A stretch of 64,000 nt of DNA from Zygnema cylindricum (GCA_037447655.1 JBBHKE010001948.1:423321-487320); one strand, 5' to 3'. Counted from the first letter of the stretch, positions 22,250-35,053 are shown. The notes: generated from the letters alone by a model not told the origin. Numbers and translations: made by a program.

Positions 22250-25200
22250 CTATCGATAGAAAAATTCACTAGCGGTACAAAAAGGGGGCCGACAACCGGT
22301 TAACGCTATCAAGGAAATAACAACCAATAATAGTCCTTGGGCCGTCGGAAGAATAGTAAAAATCCAAATCCACCATTCTCCCTTTGGATACAAATTTTGG
22401 GGAAGCGTATCAGGAATGTGACTTTCGTCGAAAACGAGAAACTTGTCGCGATTTTCGGCCTGGCGATAATGAGACGAAAAAAGGAGGAAGAGGAGAGGGA
22501 GAGCCATGGCTTGGACCGATACGAGGATAAAGCTCGAATAAAAAAGTACGGGGACAAGCTGAAGGAAAAGGTTAAAAAAAAAGAAAAGTAATTAGTCACA
22601 GAAAATAGAAAATAAAAAGTGGACAGTTGGAGGTTTGAGGGGGGGGGGGGGTAGAGGGTAGGAGTTAGGAAGAGAGGGAGAAGAGGGAGAAAGATTGGAA
22701 CCCTAGAAAAATAGGGAGGGGAAAAAGATAGGAGAGAGCGAGAGATAAACCATAAGCGTCAAAGAGGACAAAGCACTAAAGAAATGGGAGTGTGTGTGAG
22801 ATTTTTTCTTTTTTTTTTCTTTTTACCTTTTCACAATCGTTGATGGAGAGTTTTCGAAACTTATCAATCACAACAAACAGTGCCGTACATATGTACGCCA
22901 GGTGTACGAATAGGAGTATGCCAAACGTGACTATCCATCTTGGTTGTCGTTTAGTGTCGTTGCTCGATGGTAGTCGTTTGTTTACAAATGGATTGAAAAA
23001 GCACAAAATTGCGTACCAATAGAAGGGCGATAACCAGTACCAGGCCTGTCAGTTGCTCCAGGACAAAAAAACACACACAAAGAAACAACAAAAAAAAGTT
23101 TTAGAAAAAGACAAATAAAGTATAATCATAATTTTGTGTACGGTTTTGTAATACCTTGCTTGTCCGTTGTTCCATGACAAATAAGAACACACACCGAAAG
23201 AAAGAAACAAAAAAAATCGTTAAGGGACAAATAAGTGTAATCAAATTTTGCGTAAAATAGTATCTTGCCAACAGCAAAAGAAAAAAAAAAAAAAAGAGAT
23301 AGCCAAAAAAAATTTGAAAAGAGACAAATAAATTGTAATCATAATTTTGTTGTACGGTACAACAGTTCCTTGCCTCGGTTGTTCCATAACAGAAAAAACA
23401 AAACTCCCAAAGGAACAACAAAATAAAATCTGAAGAACAGACAAACTAAGTTTCGCTTGTACTTCACTGCCATAAAGTTAACACACTAATTCCGTTGCGA
23501 CTTTTAATTGGCCGAAAATCATGAAAGCGTGTGAACAACACTATTTAGGGGAGATATTGTAATTGTGGTAAGAAATGATTGTACACTCTAATAGAGGTCT
23601 ATGAGGGACGATTCTACATCCTAATAGAGGTGAAATAAACTAGGATTGACAGAAAGACAAGCAAAACAGTTAAGAAAAAAAAAAAAAGGTTGGAAAAAAG
23701 AAAAAAAAAAAAAACAAAAAGACAACAAAAAAAACCAGCAAAAATAAGTAAATAACTCAACGAACGATGAGCAGTATACGAATGATTGCCTGTGACTAAA
23801 CGACAAGAAAATGGTTCCTTGCAAGTTAGCATAATGAATGACTCAATTTGCTGGAAATCCGTATTCAATAAATAGTGCTTACCAAACTAGAGCGAATCGC
23901 GGCCGAGAAAGCTCCCGGGATTCCCGCCCACACGCTCGAAGAGAGCAGAATTTTGGAAAAAGAAAAAAGAGTGAGCGTCACAAAGAACACTTTGTTCACA
24001 AACGGAGGATACGACAAAACTACTTCGACGTTCAGTCCGAGGGCGATCAACGGAATCACTAAAATCGGCAACACTATTAGCGGTTGCACAAGGTACCATG
24101 AACCTGGACAGCCACGTTCAGACCCCACACGTGCAAACCCCACACGTGCAAACATTAGACATTAGACCTTCAAAAGTATGAGAAAAAGTACGAGTAAAGT
24201 ACACCGCATTTTCCACGTGTACCATCCTTTTTTGCGACAGAAAGAATCGATAATGATGTCGCTAATCCAGAAACAGTACTAATGATGTCACTTATCCAGA
24301 AACAGTACTAATAATGTCACTTATCCAGAAACAGTACTAATAATGTCACTTATCCAGAAACAGTACAAATGATGTCACTTATCCAGAAACATTACTAATG
24401 AAGTAATGATGTCACTTATCCAGAAACAGTACTAATAATGTCACTTATCCAGAAACAGTACTATAATGTCACTTATCCAGAAACAGTACTTGATGTCACT
24501 TATCCAGAAACAGTACTATGATGTCACTTATCCAGAAACAGTACTAGCTGTCATTTATCCAGAAACAGTACTAATGATGTCACTTATCCAGAAACAGTAC
24601 TAGATGTCACTTATCCAGAAACAGTACTCTGCCGCGTTATGGTCCGTACCATTGGCCCAACACGTCAGCCGCCCGTAGATTCCCAAGGAGCTCTCGCAGT
24701 TCCACAACTCGCCCGCCCCCCCTCCAAAATGTACTTCCAGGGCGCCAAGTGTACGGCTCTGACACTCCGTCACGTGACCCTCCACCGTCCACGAGGCCAA
24801 TCCGGCCTGCAGCCTCTGCATCTCCCACGTGGCACACGCGCTCCACGCGTCAGTATTATAACAAAGCACGCGACAACATACAAAAATTCGTAAGAAATTG
24901 CGTCACGTCACTTATGTCTTCCCTCTTTTGTCTCACCTTGGCCGTATAGGCGGTAAGCGCCCCCCCCGAGTGTAGTTTTAGGGCAGTGGGGGGAGCCCAT
25001 CCCTGCACCCCTCCCACTACCCCCCCCGCATCTTGCAGAGCGCGCCGCCGTACAACTGCCCCCGAGGGTAAAATGGGGACCAATCCGCGTGCGTCCCTGA
25101 AAAAAAGATCAAAAAGCAAATTGTTAGATTCACACACCATTTAAAAAAAAAAACACAAACGGCGTATACATGCATGCGGAGTCTTAGGGGCGGGTTTCCG

Positions 25201-26427
25201 TTAGGAGGAACATATTGGAATCTGTACTCACCTGTACGGCAGGACGAGGTCGTACAGATCCTGTTGCGAGAAGTTGAGCGGGTCGCCAGGTGGCAAGTTG
25301 TAATAGGCCAAAGGGCACTGGACCACGACAACCTCCTCCGCCGTGAAATGCGGCACCAACTCCGCTAAAAAGTTTCGAGTTGCGATCATGTCGGCCGTCA
25401 AAATCGCTACCAAGTCTCCACCGGTAAGACGGAGCGCCCAGTTAATATTTTCAGCGTCAAAAAATTTCGAAACTGGGCGGGAAAATAGGGATGACAATTT
25501 TTTCGTGCGATCCGGAAAAGCCGGATTGGACGACACCTGGCGCACGTATTTAATGCGCCCGCCGCCCTCCGCCCCCTCTCCTTCGACCCAAGTTTTCAAA
25601 TTTTCGTCGCCTTTCTCCGAATTGTCCAAAATAAAGATATTATATCGATCTCTGGGATAGTTTTGGAACAGTGCGGCTTGTACGGAATCTTGTACGACCA
25701 CCAGCGGCTCATTGGAGCAGCAAATAAAAAAACTTACCAACGGGCAGATTGGAAAAAATGTTTTAGAACTCGAACCTGTGTCGGTCAATTCCTTATCCTT
25801 CGAATTTTTTTGTTTCCCCGTTTTGTCGTTTCCTTCGTCGATTTCCGATTTCCCCGCCTTTTTGTCCGTACTTGTGTTTTTCCCGCTTTCACTCATAATA
25901 TTCAAATCCGGCCGAATTTTCGCCGGCCGTCCTAATTCGATCGCTAGCGGTACGGTCGTGCTGAAAAAAAGTAAAAGTTCGGCGATTAAAACGTACATAG
26001 ATAAAAAATCGGCCGCGTACCTCCCTATGATCGGCTGGGGAGGCGGAGTTCCTCCCGAACCTAACGCCATTCCTAAAGAAACCACTTGAAAAATCATAAG
26101 TGTCCTCCAGTGAAAATAAAGTACGCCCATTCCCAAAGATACGAACGAAATTATTCTTAAAAATAAGTACCCCACAAGTTTCCCCGGGCTGCCCGTCCCC
26201 CAATAGCGTGTCGGCGGGACAGGTGGAGGAGGAGAAGGGGGAATCGACGGTTTGGGAAAATTTTCGTCGGCTGCCCGTTTCGCCGGGGGGTTTATTTTTA
26301 ATTTTCGCATGCTGCCCGTCATCTGTGGGAGAGGGAGAGGGAGAGAGGTCGAACTGGAGGCCATTTGTTGCAAAGAAAAGTTGCGTATCTCTTTACCCCC
26401 TTTGGGTCCCGGCTTGAGTTTTTCCAT
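22250..26427 (-). CDS. Family-2 glycosyltransferase, cellulose-synthase-like, degenerate catalytic motifs
   Basis: The six inferred exons are 26427-25232, 25096-24937, 24806-24650, 24103-23883, 23045-22827 and 22459-22250. Introns are GT-AG and the exons total exactly 721 codons, which supports the model. Residues 84-122 and 138-164 are membrane segments. The cytosolic domain follows from about residue 230, with SNEPLVVVQDSVQAAL, ILDN (267), AENINWAL and GDLVAILTAD (337-346). Then come SGAVVRR (410) and the region equivalent to QxxRW (CQSRTLGALEV). About five C-terminal membrane helices follow (SWYLVQPLIVLP onward). In active relatives the second motif is DxD, the third TED and the fourth QxxRW. 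Here they read TAD, WAPP and QSRT. The product may therefore be an inactive paralogue of a plasma-membrane or Golgi polysaccharide synthase. An AG just before the ATG leaves room for an upstream exon. Confidence 0.8.
24250..24629. repeat. Minisatellite in intron 3 of the glycosyltransferase
   Basis: About 13 head-to-tail copies of a 27-30-bp unit read roughly TGTCACTTATCCAGAAACAG plus ACTAATGA. Copy length varies by a few bases and one copy has an extra AATGAAGT. It begins 21 bases after the inferred exon 3 donor. Confidence 0.9.
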
Positions 26428-28508
26428 AGCTGCCCGAAAATGAAGAAGGGGGAAAAAAAAATGTAATTTATTGAATTTGGAAACGTGTTATTTTAACTTT
26501 TTGATCCTTTTTGAAAAAAAAAATATCTATTTTTTTTTCTCTCTTTGGAGGAATCTCAAATCGGTGTATCTCTCGTGTCGACAAAAACAGGACATCTGTC
26601 ACATGGGAAAGAGTGGAGGAGAGGGAGAGAGACGGAGGGAGAGAGGCGGGGGGAGAGAGAGCGAGAGGGAAAGATAGAGGAGGAGAGAGATGGAGAGAGA
26701 GAGAGTGGAGAAAAAATCAGTTTCGGGATTTCAGCAGTATCGTAAAAAGGGAAAAAAGTAATCCCGAAAAGAAATCTCTCGGTATTTTTTTTTTGTTTTT
26801 TTCGAGAACCCAATGTCCCATTTTGCAGCAGATTGACAGCTGGAAAGAAAGTTTCACTATCTTTCTTCCCTCCATCCCCATTTTCCCTCTACCCTTCATC
26901 CGCTTTTTCCCTCTATCCCCATTTCCCTATTTCCTCTATCCCCATTTTAATCTTCCCTCTATCCCCATTTCCCTCTCTCTCTATCCCCATTTCCCTCTTC
27001 CCTCTATCCCCATTTCCCTCTTCCCTCTATCCCATTTCCCTCTTCCCACCATCCCCATTTCCCTCTTCCATCCATCCCCGTTTTCCTCTCTATCCCCATT
27101 TTCCCTCTATCACCCTTCTATCCCTTCCTCCCCTTTATTTCGTCAGCTCCTCTATTCTTTACTACTCCTGCCACTCCTGCTCCTTCCCTATCTTCCCTTC
27201 TCCTTCCTTCCCCTCCCTGTCCTGACCCCTCATTCCCTCCCCTCCCTTCTCCTCCCCTTTCCGTCCCTCTCCTTTCCTCTCCGTCCCAATCCTTCGCTTT
27301 CTTTCCCTCTCCTTCCCTTTCCTTCCCTCTCCTTCCCTATCCTCCCCTCCCCTTCCCTCCCCTTCCCTCCCCTTCCCTCCCCTTCCCTCTCCTTCCCTCT
27401 CCTTCCTTATCCTTCCTCCTCATCCCTATATTTCCCTCTCCTTCATTTCTTCTCCCTGATTTTCCACTGTTCCCTCTTCTCCCTCTCCCTCTTCGACTTC
27501 CACTCTATATCCTCTCCCTCTCCTCCTCCCTCCCTAACACTTCATAGTTTTAAGTCATCCAGGATTCCCGCCAATCCCAGAGATTCTCTCACTTACCTGA
27601 GAAAGAAAAAGAAGAGAGAGGTGGTGAGGGAGGGAGGGAGGGACGGAGGGAGAGAGAGTGACAGGGAGGAAGGGAAGGCGAGAAAGGAGAGGAAGAGGGC
27701 GGGAGGAAAGGGAGGGATGGAGAGAAAGGACAGGTCGAGGGTGGGAGGGATGCAGGGAGAGAGAGAGAGAGAGAGGGCGAGGTGGAGGGAGAGCGAGGAG
27801 AGGACGAGCCACCGGGGAACGCGGGCGGAGGAGCGAAAGCGACACGTGGGTAGAGTACACATTAAATGGCTGTTAGAGAGAGTGAATTATTAGCGTTGAA
27901 GAGGATTTACTACTCTGTACTAATTCTATTTTGCTTACGTGGCTTATTTTGAACCACTTACTGCTAAACAGTACCGCAAACTCTATTTTTAGGTTTTGGA
28001 TCCGAAAATCATGCACCTGATTTAGAGTGTTTACTTAATAGCGATGGGCAGTGAATGCACGGAGGCGCACAGCGTGACGTCACAATGTCGGTGGAGACTG
28101 AGTGATTATTGTCGGTGGAGTGAACAATGCGCGCGAGCGTTCTAAACCAACGAGTCTGCAGGGATGTCACACGTCCGTGAAAGTCGTCAAAACTAAATAC
28201 CTCAGTAAATTGTGTGGTGTTAGAGTTCTTTCCGAATCCCGTTCCGTGTTACTGCGCTATATACAGTTGTGTTTTGTATAGGTATGTTTACCATCGCGGT
28301 AATTTCGGAAACAACAGAACTGCAAAGTGTCCGACACGTTGCGGCGTACTGGTTATCGCCAAGCATAGTTGTTCAATTCGTGCGAATTTTCACTTTTTCC
28401 CGATTTTTACGTAGTATTCGTCTATTCTATACTTTTCGTAAATTTCGTTTAGTTTTCACTGTACGGCATACAAAAATGTACGAAAATTGTCCCCTTAACC
28501 CTAAAAAT
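26428..28508. repeat. Purine/pyrimidine tracts upstream of the glycosyltransferase
   Basis: On the plus strand a GAGAGAGG-rich tract (about 26600-26720) is followed by a CCCTCTATCCCCATTT and CCTTCCCTCT tract (26860-27540). A second GGAGGGAGAG tract follows (27600-27830). The long open frame across the region is low-complexity and not a gene. The remaining 27900-28508 is non-coding. Any promoter of the minus-strand glycosyltransferase would lie at the left edge of this region. Confidence 0.7.
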
Positions 28509-28743
28509 TAGTGTTGGGTATCGGGTAGTTTCATATCGCGATAATTTCGATATTCGATATATCGAATATCGATCGAGCAGATTCCTCGATATATCGTACC
28601 GGGACCAACATAAATTATCGCGATATATATCGCAAAAATTGCATATCCGTACAGTCAGAGTACGGAAAACCGTACGAAAAAGAGTACGGAGAATCGTACG
28701 AAAAAATCGTACGGATATTTTGCCCCCCCTCCCCCACTAAGCG

Positions 28744-28783
<40 letters not shown>

Positions 28784-28951
28784 TGAAAAAAAATTGTAAA
28801 ATTTCATTTTCGATATATCGTCGATACGATATATCGGCGATATATCGCGATAATTTGAAATTCGATATATCGAAGCGATATATCGAATATCGGGTACATG
28901 AAATTCGATATATGTCGAATATCGGCAATGGGTCCTCGATACCCAACACTA
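28509..28951. mobile_element. hAT-like MITE with poly-G core
   Basis: Terminal inverted repeats TAGTGTTGGGTATCG are flanked by the perfect 8-bp duplication CTAAAAAT (28501-28508 and 28952-28959). The interior has ATATCGA palindromic words, four GTACGG(A)-like units and a run of 37 G residues (28745-28781). It belongs to the same family as 14754-15099. Confidence 0.9.
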
Positions 28952-29979
28952 CTAAAAATTCTTAAAAAATCCTAAAACGTACGAAAAATATACGGAAATA
29001 TACGAAAGTATACGAAAATGGTACACTGAAAATCCTAAAAATATGTAAAATGTAGGGCAGCTGTAATGATATGTACGGTATTGTACATAATGAACAAAAA
29101 TGTATCCTTAAAACTGTATAATCCGCCGTTAAATAAACCTAAAAGGTACATAAATATACGGGCATGTACGGAGACTATAATGCAGTACAACAGAAGTATA
29201 CGTAAATGTACGAAAATGTACCCTAAAAGCCTTAAAATCATAACCGTCAAAAGTACGAACTTATACGGACACTGTACCCAAATGTACAAAAAATAGACGA
29301 CAGTTGTCTTGAAATATATGCAAATGTACGAGATACCCTAAATCCCTAAAATCCCCCCTTAAATAACCCTAAATGTACTAATATATGACGTACACACTAC
29401 GTAAATGAACAAAAATGTACGGGTGCATAGTCGGTTACGCATTTTATCAATTTTCGAAAATCGTTAAATGCGAATCGTACGTAGTATTCGAGCGTTCGTT
29501 TCGTGTCTAATATGCGATTTGAACAACTGTGTCACCAAGTTATATATTTTATTTCTATACAGTATGGGTATTAAACAAGCCTATGGGTATCGAACAACCG
29601 CCCATACAAATGTGGGACCTTCGGCACCTCGCGGCACCTCGCGCCAACATTTCAACACCTCGCGTCGACATTCGGCACCTCTAGGGATTGGGTACGAGAA
29701 ATAGGGTTTCGGGTTAAGGGTTATTTTTTTAAATAAATAAAAAAAAAGCGAAAAAAAAAAACCCTAAACGAGCGGTCGCGCGGATAATTCGACGCGACAT
29801 GGACGCCTTCGGCACCCTGAAGGGCCAAAAATTTGCAAGATTCAGTACAGTATTGTACGTTTATTAGCTATGTAGACCAAAATTTTATAGAAATTATTTG
29901 TTGGGAATTGCTAATCCCAGAGACGATTTTTGCTGCGCGCAAATAGTTGTCAGAAATTGTACATTTGAAGTACAGTTTC
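28952..29979. repeat. GTACGAAAAT-rich degenerate repeat region
   Basis: Words such as AAATGTACGAAAATGTACC and CCCTAAAA recur to about 29450. They are the reverse-complement counterpart of the 18381-19200 region. A short CGGCACCTCG tandem lies at about 29618-29680. No genes are supported. Confidence 0.6.
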
Positions 29980-30948
29980 TGTAACAGCAATAGCGGATCG
30001 AACTTGTTTATAAAGGGGTATTTAGGTATTATGATTATAGAGTACTAAATTTGGTAGACGTCCGCGAAAGAATCACGCTATTTGGAGTTATATTTTAAAA
30101 GTTATAGCGATGGGTGTATTTAGGTGATAGCGTGGGGTCTTAATAACAAGTGGGTATCATTGAAACGGGTTAAGGGTCAAATTAGTACCAAAATTACGCG
30201 TATACGTTTCATAAAGTTCTAATGAAACGTTTAGTATGCACGATGGTTCGTTTCGTACAAATTTTAATACGAAACGTCACTTTTACTTAAGGGAATTTCG
30301 TTGGAAGTTTCGCGTGCAAAATTTGTTACGCACGATCGTGCGAAGTTGCGTTTCGTTTGGCGCGCACTTTTCCATGTAAATGTTACGTAGTGAAACGTAA
30401 CGTTTGATTGGTTAATAAAGTGCTAAGTAGTTAGTAAGAGATTTCGCACGTTTTTGCATTGGTCAGTCTGAGTCTTTGCTGATCAATGATTGGCCCTGGT
30501 AAAAGCCTGTTAAAACGAAGCGTTGACTCTGGCCTGGCGAGTCCAGGGCGATGATGGATAAATAGTGAAGTGTAAGAGGAGAGTAGACATCTTTTCCTTT
30601 GGAAAAGTTTGTGGAAATTCCGGCTGATCTTGGTCCTGAGCGATTAATACCAAATTGGAGAAAAGGCATTTTTGCATTGAAAATCTCTTACTAACTAAAT
30701 AGTGTTTTAGTAGTTAAGAGATAGAATTATTAAGAGTGGAGAGTAGAGGAAACACTTTAATTTGAAGGGTTGAGCCACAAGGGCTAGAGACCAAGCTAAT
30801 GTTATGTGGACAGAAGCTTCTTCTAATTTAAAGTTTATCCTTATGTGAGTGTTTTCCAATGTGGATGTGTATTTTACAATGTGTGGAATGTGTGGTTGAA
30901 ATTGTTTGTAGTAATGGGATTTTCAGAATGGTAGGAAATCCTGTTACA
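29980..30948 (+). repeat. 5' LTR of gypsy E
   Basis: The LTR is 969 bp, starts TGTAACAG and ends CTGTTACA. It matches the solo LTR at 16716-17684 along its length. The bases after it (ATCGCATCGGAGCTTGG) only weakly resemble a tRNA-Met primer-binding site. Confidence 0.85.
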
Positions 30949-31717
30949 TATCGCATCGGAGCTTGGTTAAAAGCCAAACAGAAGCTTGCTCACCCTAAAA
31001 TCGACTGCCGTGACTGGTGAGGTTGCTATGACCCGGGTTGGTTGAACCACAATCTGAGTGGTAGGGGATTGGAGGGAAACTAAGTGACCACACTGCCAAC
31101 GGCCGCTGGTTAGATGTGGGGCGTGCTTAGGTCCTCAGGAATAAGGCGGGGTGGGCAGTATAGCCACCGCTGAAGCTCACTCGAATTACCTAGAGGCCAA
31201 ACAAACTTGCCTTCTCTTAGCAATGATTCATGTGTAGAGGGAGGGCTTGAAGCCATGAAGGGTGAGGATGTGAGGATTAGAGAGTAAAGATCCTGATTTA
31301 GTGGGAAGTGGGAAAATTTGCTAATGGAGGAGAAGGAAAGTGGAGTACTTTACTTATTCAAAAGCAAACGAGTCCAGAAATGACTCAAAACTTTTTAAAC
31401 CCTAAATTGTTACTTTTGATTGATTTCAATTTTGCTGTTGCAAAATTTATGGTTTAATCTTACTTTTGAGAGCTTTCAATTTTGCTATTGCAAAATTTAT
31501 GGGGAAATTTTTACCTTCTGTTTGAATGTTGTGAAATTGAAAATTTGAATTTGTATTAACTTACTGTCAATGTCTTTTTAATTTCTCAGATCTTGATCTT
31601 TTTAAAGGATTTGTTAAGGAGAAGAAGTCTTGGATTGGAGCAATCTGAGGACTTCAAATTTGCATCAAACTTCATTGGGAAATTATACTCTATCTTTCTT
31701 TTGCTTGATTTCATTGT
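30949..31717 (+). other. Untranslated leader of gypsy E
   Basis: About 770 bp lie between the LTR and gag, without a supported coding frame. TTTTGCTATTGCAAAATTTATGG-like words are repeated near 31430 and 31480. Confidence 0.5.
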
Positions 31718-32458
31718 GTGATAATAGCAAATTCTGCATGGAAACGTGAAATGGAGAATGCGTTGAATGTGTTGAAGAAGAGGACTGTGAAAGTGGTCAA
31801 AAGATTTAATAATCATGCTGCCGCTGTGGATGAAACCATTTCCGAATTGAAAAGTGAATTAAAAGTTGTGAAAGAAAATGGAAATGTTTCAAATGAGAAA
31901 TTAGATGAACTTATTAACTTAATTCAGACCAAGAATGATATGAATGACCAAAAGGGTGAGAGTAGTAAAAGGAATGACAGTTTTAGGGAGGATGATCATG
32001 ATAGACCTAAAAAGATAAGGGATCTGAAATTGTCTATTAGTGAGGCACCATCGTTTGATGGTAAGAGAATTGATGAGTTGGATGCTTGGATTTTTCATAT
32101 GGAATATTATTTGGAGTCTAGAATTTGCGATCGTGATGATTACACTTCTTTTGCTGTTAACTGTCTGAAAGGCGATGCTCAGATTTGGTATTATACTCAG
32201 AGAAGGTCTAAATTGATTCCTGATAATGCTGATTGGGAAAATTTTAAAACCGCGATCAAATCGCCTTTCTTGTCTGTCACTTTTAAATCCAGAAAGGAAG
32301 AAAAGTGGCTGAATTGTAAGGAGACTGGATCTATGAAGGATTATATTGTGGAATTTGACTCATCTAGCATTCATGTCATAGGTTTGACTGATCAAATGAC
32401 TAAATTGGATTTCTTGAACTATTTGAATCCTATACTGAAATTAGAGCTAAAACATTAA
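31718..32458 (+). pseudogene. gag of gypsy E
   Basis: The 246-codon frame has an N-terminal coiled-coil-like segment and a retrotransposon gag capsid domain. Markers are APSFDGKRIDELDAWIFHMEYYL, LKGDAQIWY and VEFDSS. These are typical of the Ty3/gypsy gag family. The protein would form the particle shell. It ends in a stop soon after the capsid domain, and related sequence resumes at 32471, so the frame is broken relative to a full gag. Confidence 0.75.
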
Positions 32459-32470
32459 AATTTTAATAAT

Positions 32471-34023
32471 TTGAACGAATTACAAGATAAGTCATTGGAA
32501 TTAGATGATCAGTTGGGGTATAATCGGGAAAATCGATCACTCAGGGGTAATTTAAATGAAGTATCACAGTGGGATGAGGAGGAATTTGTTGAAGATGGTC
32601 TAAATGCTGGTCTGGTGAATAGGCAAAATATCTTCAAGGGAAATCAAAAGGGTTGACATAGTGTTAATGCAGGAAATAAATTTAATAATAGAGGGGGGTA
32701 CATTAAAAGTCCTAAACCAAACATTAATGCCCTGAAGCCTAATCTGACCATCCCTACATGCACTATTTGTCAGAAAAAGGGTCATAGTGCATTTGAGTGT
32801 GCACAACTAAAAAAGATTAACTGTTATAACTGTGGAGAGGAGGGACATTTTAGTAGAGACTGCATAAAACCTAAAAAGAAAGTCAATTGTTTCAAATGCG
32901 GAGGTCTAGATCATTACGCTAAAGACTGTACAGATAAATATTCTCTCAAAATAGCCGAAGTAAATGAAGGTCTTCAAGAGGATATTGCATTATACCTAGC
33001 TGAGCAGAAAGCCCAAGAGGTGGGAAACGGAAAAGTCTAACTGAAAGTCCACAGTTGAGTCAACCGGATCCAAAAGTTAAAGAGTTAACTTTGGAGGGCA
33101 AATTAATGAATGGAAAAGTTAGGATTAGCTGAATTTATTATGATTCTCACTACACTGCATAGTTTAAAGAATCCTTGTGATGAAATTCTCAACAACAGAC
33201 CTATGTTAGGACAGTTACGTAATGATGACACCAGACACAGTTTGATTACATTCGAGTCATTAGTGGAAGGAAAACTGTTGAGAGTAATGGTTGATCCAGT
33301 TGCCACACATAATTTTATTTCATATAAGTTTGCAGAGGAAAATAAAATTCCTACTGTCATAAGGGAAAAGCCTTTATATGTGCAAGTGGCAAATTGTAAT
33401 AAGTCCACATTAGACTTACAAACTGACACGATAGAAGTTGATATCCAAGGTCATAAAATAAAAGTTGTGTGTGAAATAATGAATTTGGGAAGTGACGAAC
33501 TAATTTTGGGAAAGCCTTGGTTAACTGAACACAATCCTCAAATCAATTGGGAAATTAACACCTTGAAAGTGAAGCCTGAAAACGGTTGGAAGGTTTTGCA
33601 TTCATTATCTTCTAAGAAATTGCATAGGAATCATATAAATAACATAACCAGATTGGGAGTGGAAGGTTTGATATCTGCTAAACAATTTAAAAAACACTTA
33701 AAAGATAAAACAAATGATCCTTTCTTGTTATTAGTAACTGAGGCAGTTACTGATGAAAGAGGGGGAGAAAACACTAACATTGATGTCATCACTAAATCAG
33801 ACACCACTAAAACTTTCGAAAAACTAAAATCTGATTTTGTAACTGACATTAATACATCTGATGTTGCTGTTAAGGATTTGATTTTTGAATTTCAAGATGT
33901 TTTCCCAAGTGATTTACCCTCGGGAAGGCCACCTTCCCGAGATGTAGAACATGTTATTAACCTTGAACGTGGATGTAATCCTCTTGTCACAGGAATTTAT
34001 AAACACAGTTTCTTTGAGCAGTA
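32471..34023 (+). pseudogene. Nucleocapsid and protease region of gypsy E
   Basis: Three CCHC zinc knuckles lie in tandem at about 32760-32935: CTICQKKGHSAFEC, CYNCGEEGHFSRDC and CFKCGGLDHYAKDC. They sit outside any single long frame, which shows frame damage near 32656 and 33040. A retropepsin-like domain follows (33110-34024), with ELILGKPWL retained. The active-site motif, normally DSGA, reads DPVA, so the protease is probably dead. The tail LPSGRPPSRDVEHVI leads into RT. Confidence 0.75.
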
Positions 34024-34787
34024 GGAGTTAAAGAAACAGATCAAAGAACTCTTAAAGAAAAGACATATTCAGCCCAGCAAATCAGCGTACGGAGCACCCG
34101 TTCTCTTCGTCAAAAAGAAAGAGGGAACGTTGAGAATGTTTGTCGATTATCGTAGTCTGAATAAGATTACGGTGAAAGATAAGTATCCGTTACCTTTAAT
34201 TTCTGATTTGATAGATCGTTTAAAAGGTGCTAAAGTATTTTCGTTGATTGACCTACGCAGTGGCTTTAATCAGGGTAACAATTAGAATTGAAGATGTTGA
34301 TAAAACTGCTTTCAGGACTAGGGTGGGTCATTTCGAATGGATAGTGATGCCATTCGGCTTAACGAATGCACCGCCTACTTACCAAAGATTAATGAACCAA
34401 ACCTTTTCAGATTACATAGATGAGTTTGTCCAAGTGTTTATAGATGATATTTTAGTTTACACTGAATCTAAATAACAACATATAATTCATTTAAAAAAAG
34501 TTTTGGAAAGGTTAAGAGAAAGAAAATTATATGGACAATTGTCAAAATCTAGTTTTCTTAAAAGTGAACAATTATTTTTGGGACACATAGTTAGTGAGGA
34601 AGGTGTTAAAACAGATCCATCCAAAATTTTAGCAATCCAAAATTGGAAACAACTTACTAATGTCACAAAAGATCATTTTTGGGATTGGTCACTTATTACA
34701 GGAAATTTATTAGGAATTTCAGTATGATCGCCGCACCTTTGACGAATTTACTTCGGGAGAAGGAGACGTTTGTGTGGGGAGCTGATT
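34024..34787 (+). pseudogene. Reverse transcriptase of gypsy E, truncated
   Basis: RT motifs appear in several short frames. [32 protein letters not shown] lies near 34085-34165, [11 protein letters not shown] near 34360, the catalytic [11 protein letters not shown] near 34440 and LFLGHIVSEEGVKTD near 34575. Stops at 34284 and 34475 and frame changes break it. Sequence homology ends at VWGAD, where the unrelated 270-bp repeat starts. Confidence 0.8.
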
Positions 34788-35053
34788 GTCGAGCATGCTG
34801 GAAACATCAAAGGAGGGCCCACTGCCCGGGTAATTGGCATTGGAGTTCTGCAAACACCCTTCCCCAGAATGCGAATGCTCCCCACAACCATGCTTGTGTT
34901 CAATGCTGCCCATCTTGTTCCTGTGAGCATGCATGCAAAGGTAGGGATGAGTGCTTGGGGAAGGAGAAAGATATCCCCTCCCCCCCCTCTCCTTTCTCCT
35001 CCTGGCCCGGGGAAGGGAGGGAATCCTTAGAGGTGGAGCCGGGTCCTTGATTT
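34788..35053 (+). repeat. 270-bp direct repeat, copy 1
   Basis: It starts TGTCGAGCATGCTGGAAACATC and ends near GGAGCCGGGTCCTTGATTT. It is closely similar to 36257-36523 in the same orientation. It abuts the broken end of gypsy E. It could be a short terminal repeat of a small LTR-type element or part of gypsy A's 3' LTR. Confidence 0.75.

Larger units (their letters stand above)
29980..34787 (+). mobile_element. Ty3/gypsy retrotransposon E, 3'-truncated
   Basis: A 969-bp 5' LTR is followed by gag, nucleocapsid, protease and reverse transcriptase in canonical gypsy order. The element stops inside pol just after the RT thumb region (about 34787), where a different repeat begins. RNase H, integrase and a 3' LTR are missing. 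Several in-frame stops separate the coding pieces, so it is inactive. Confidence 0.85.

Noticed and set aside
26511-27893. 460-codon plus-strand open frame
   Set aside because: It is made almost entirely of Ser/Pro/Leu/Phe and Arg/Glu/Gly runs from the CT-rich and GA-rich tracts. Low-complexity DNA without stops explains it.
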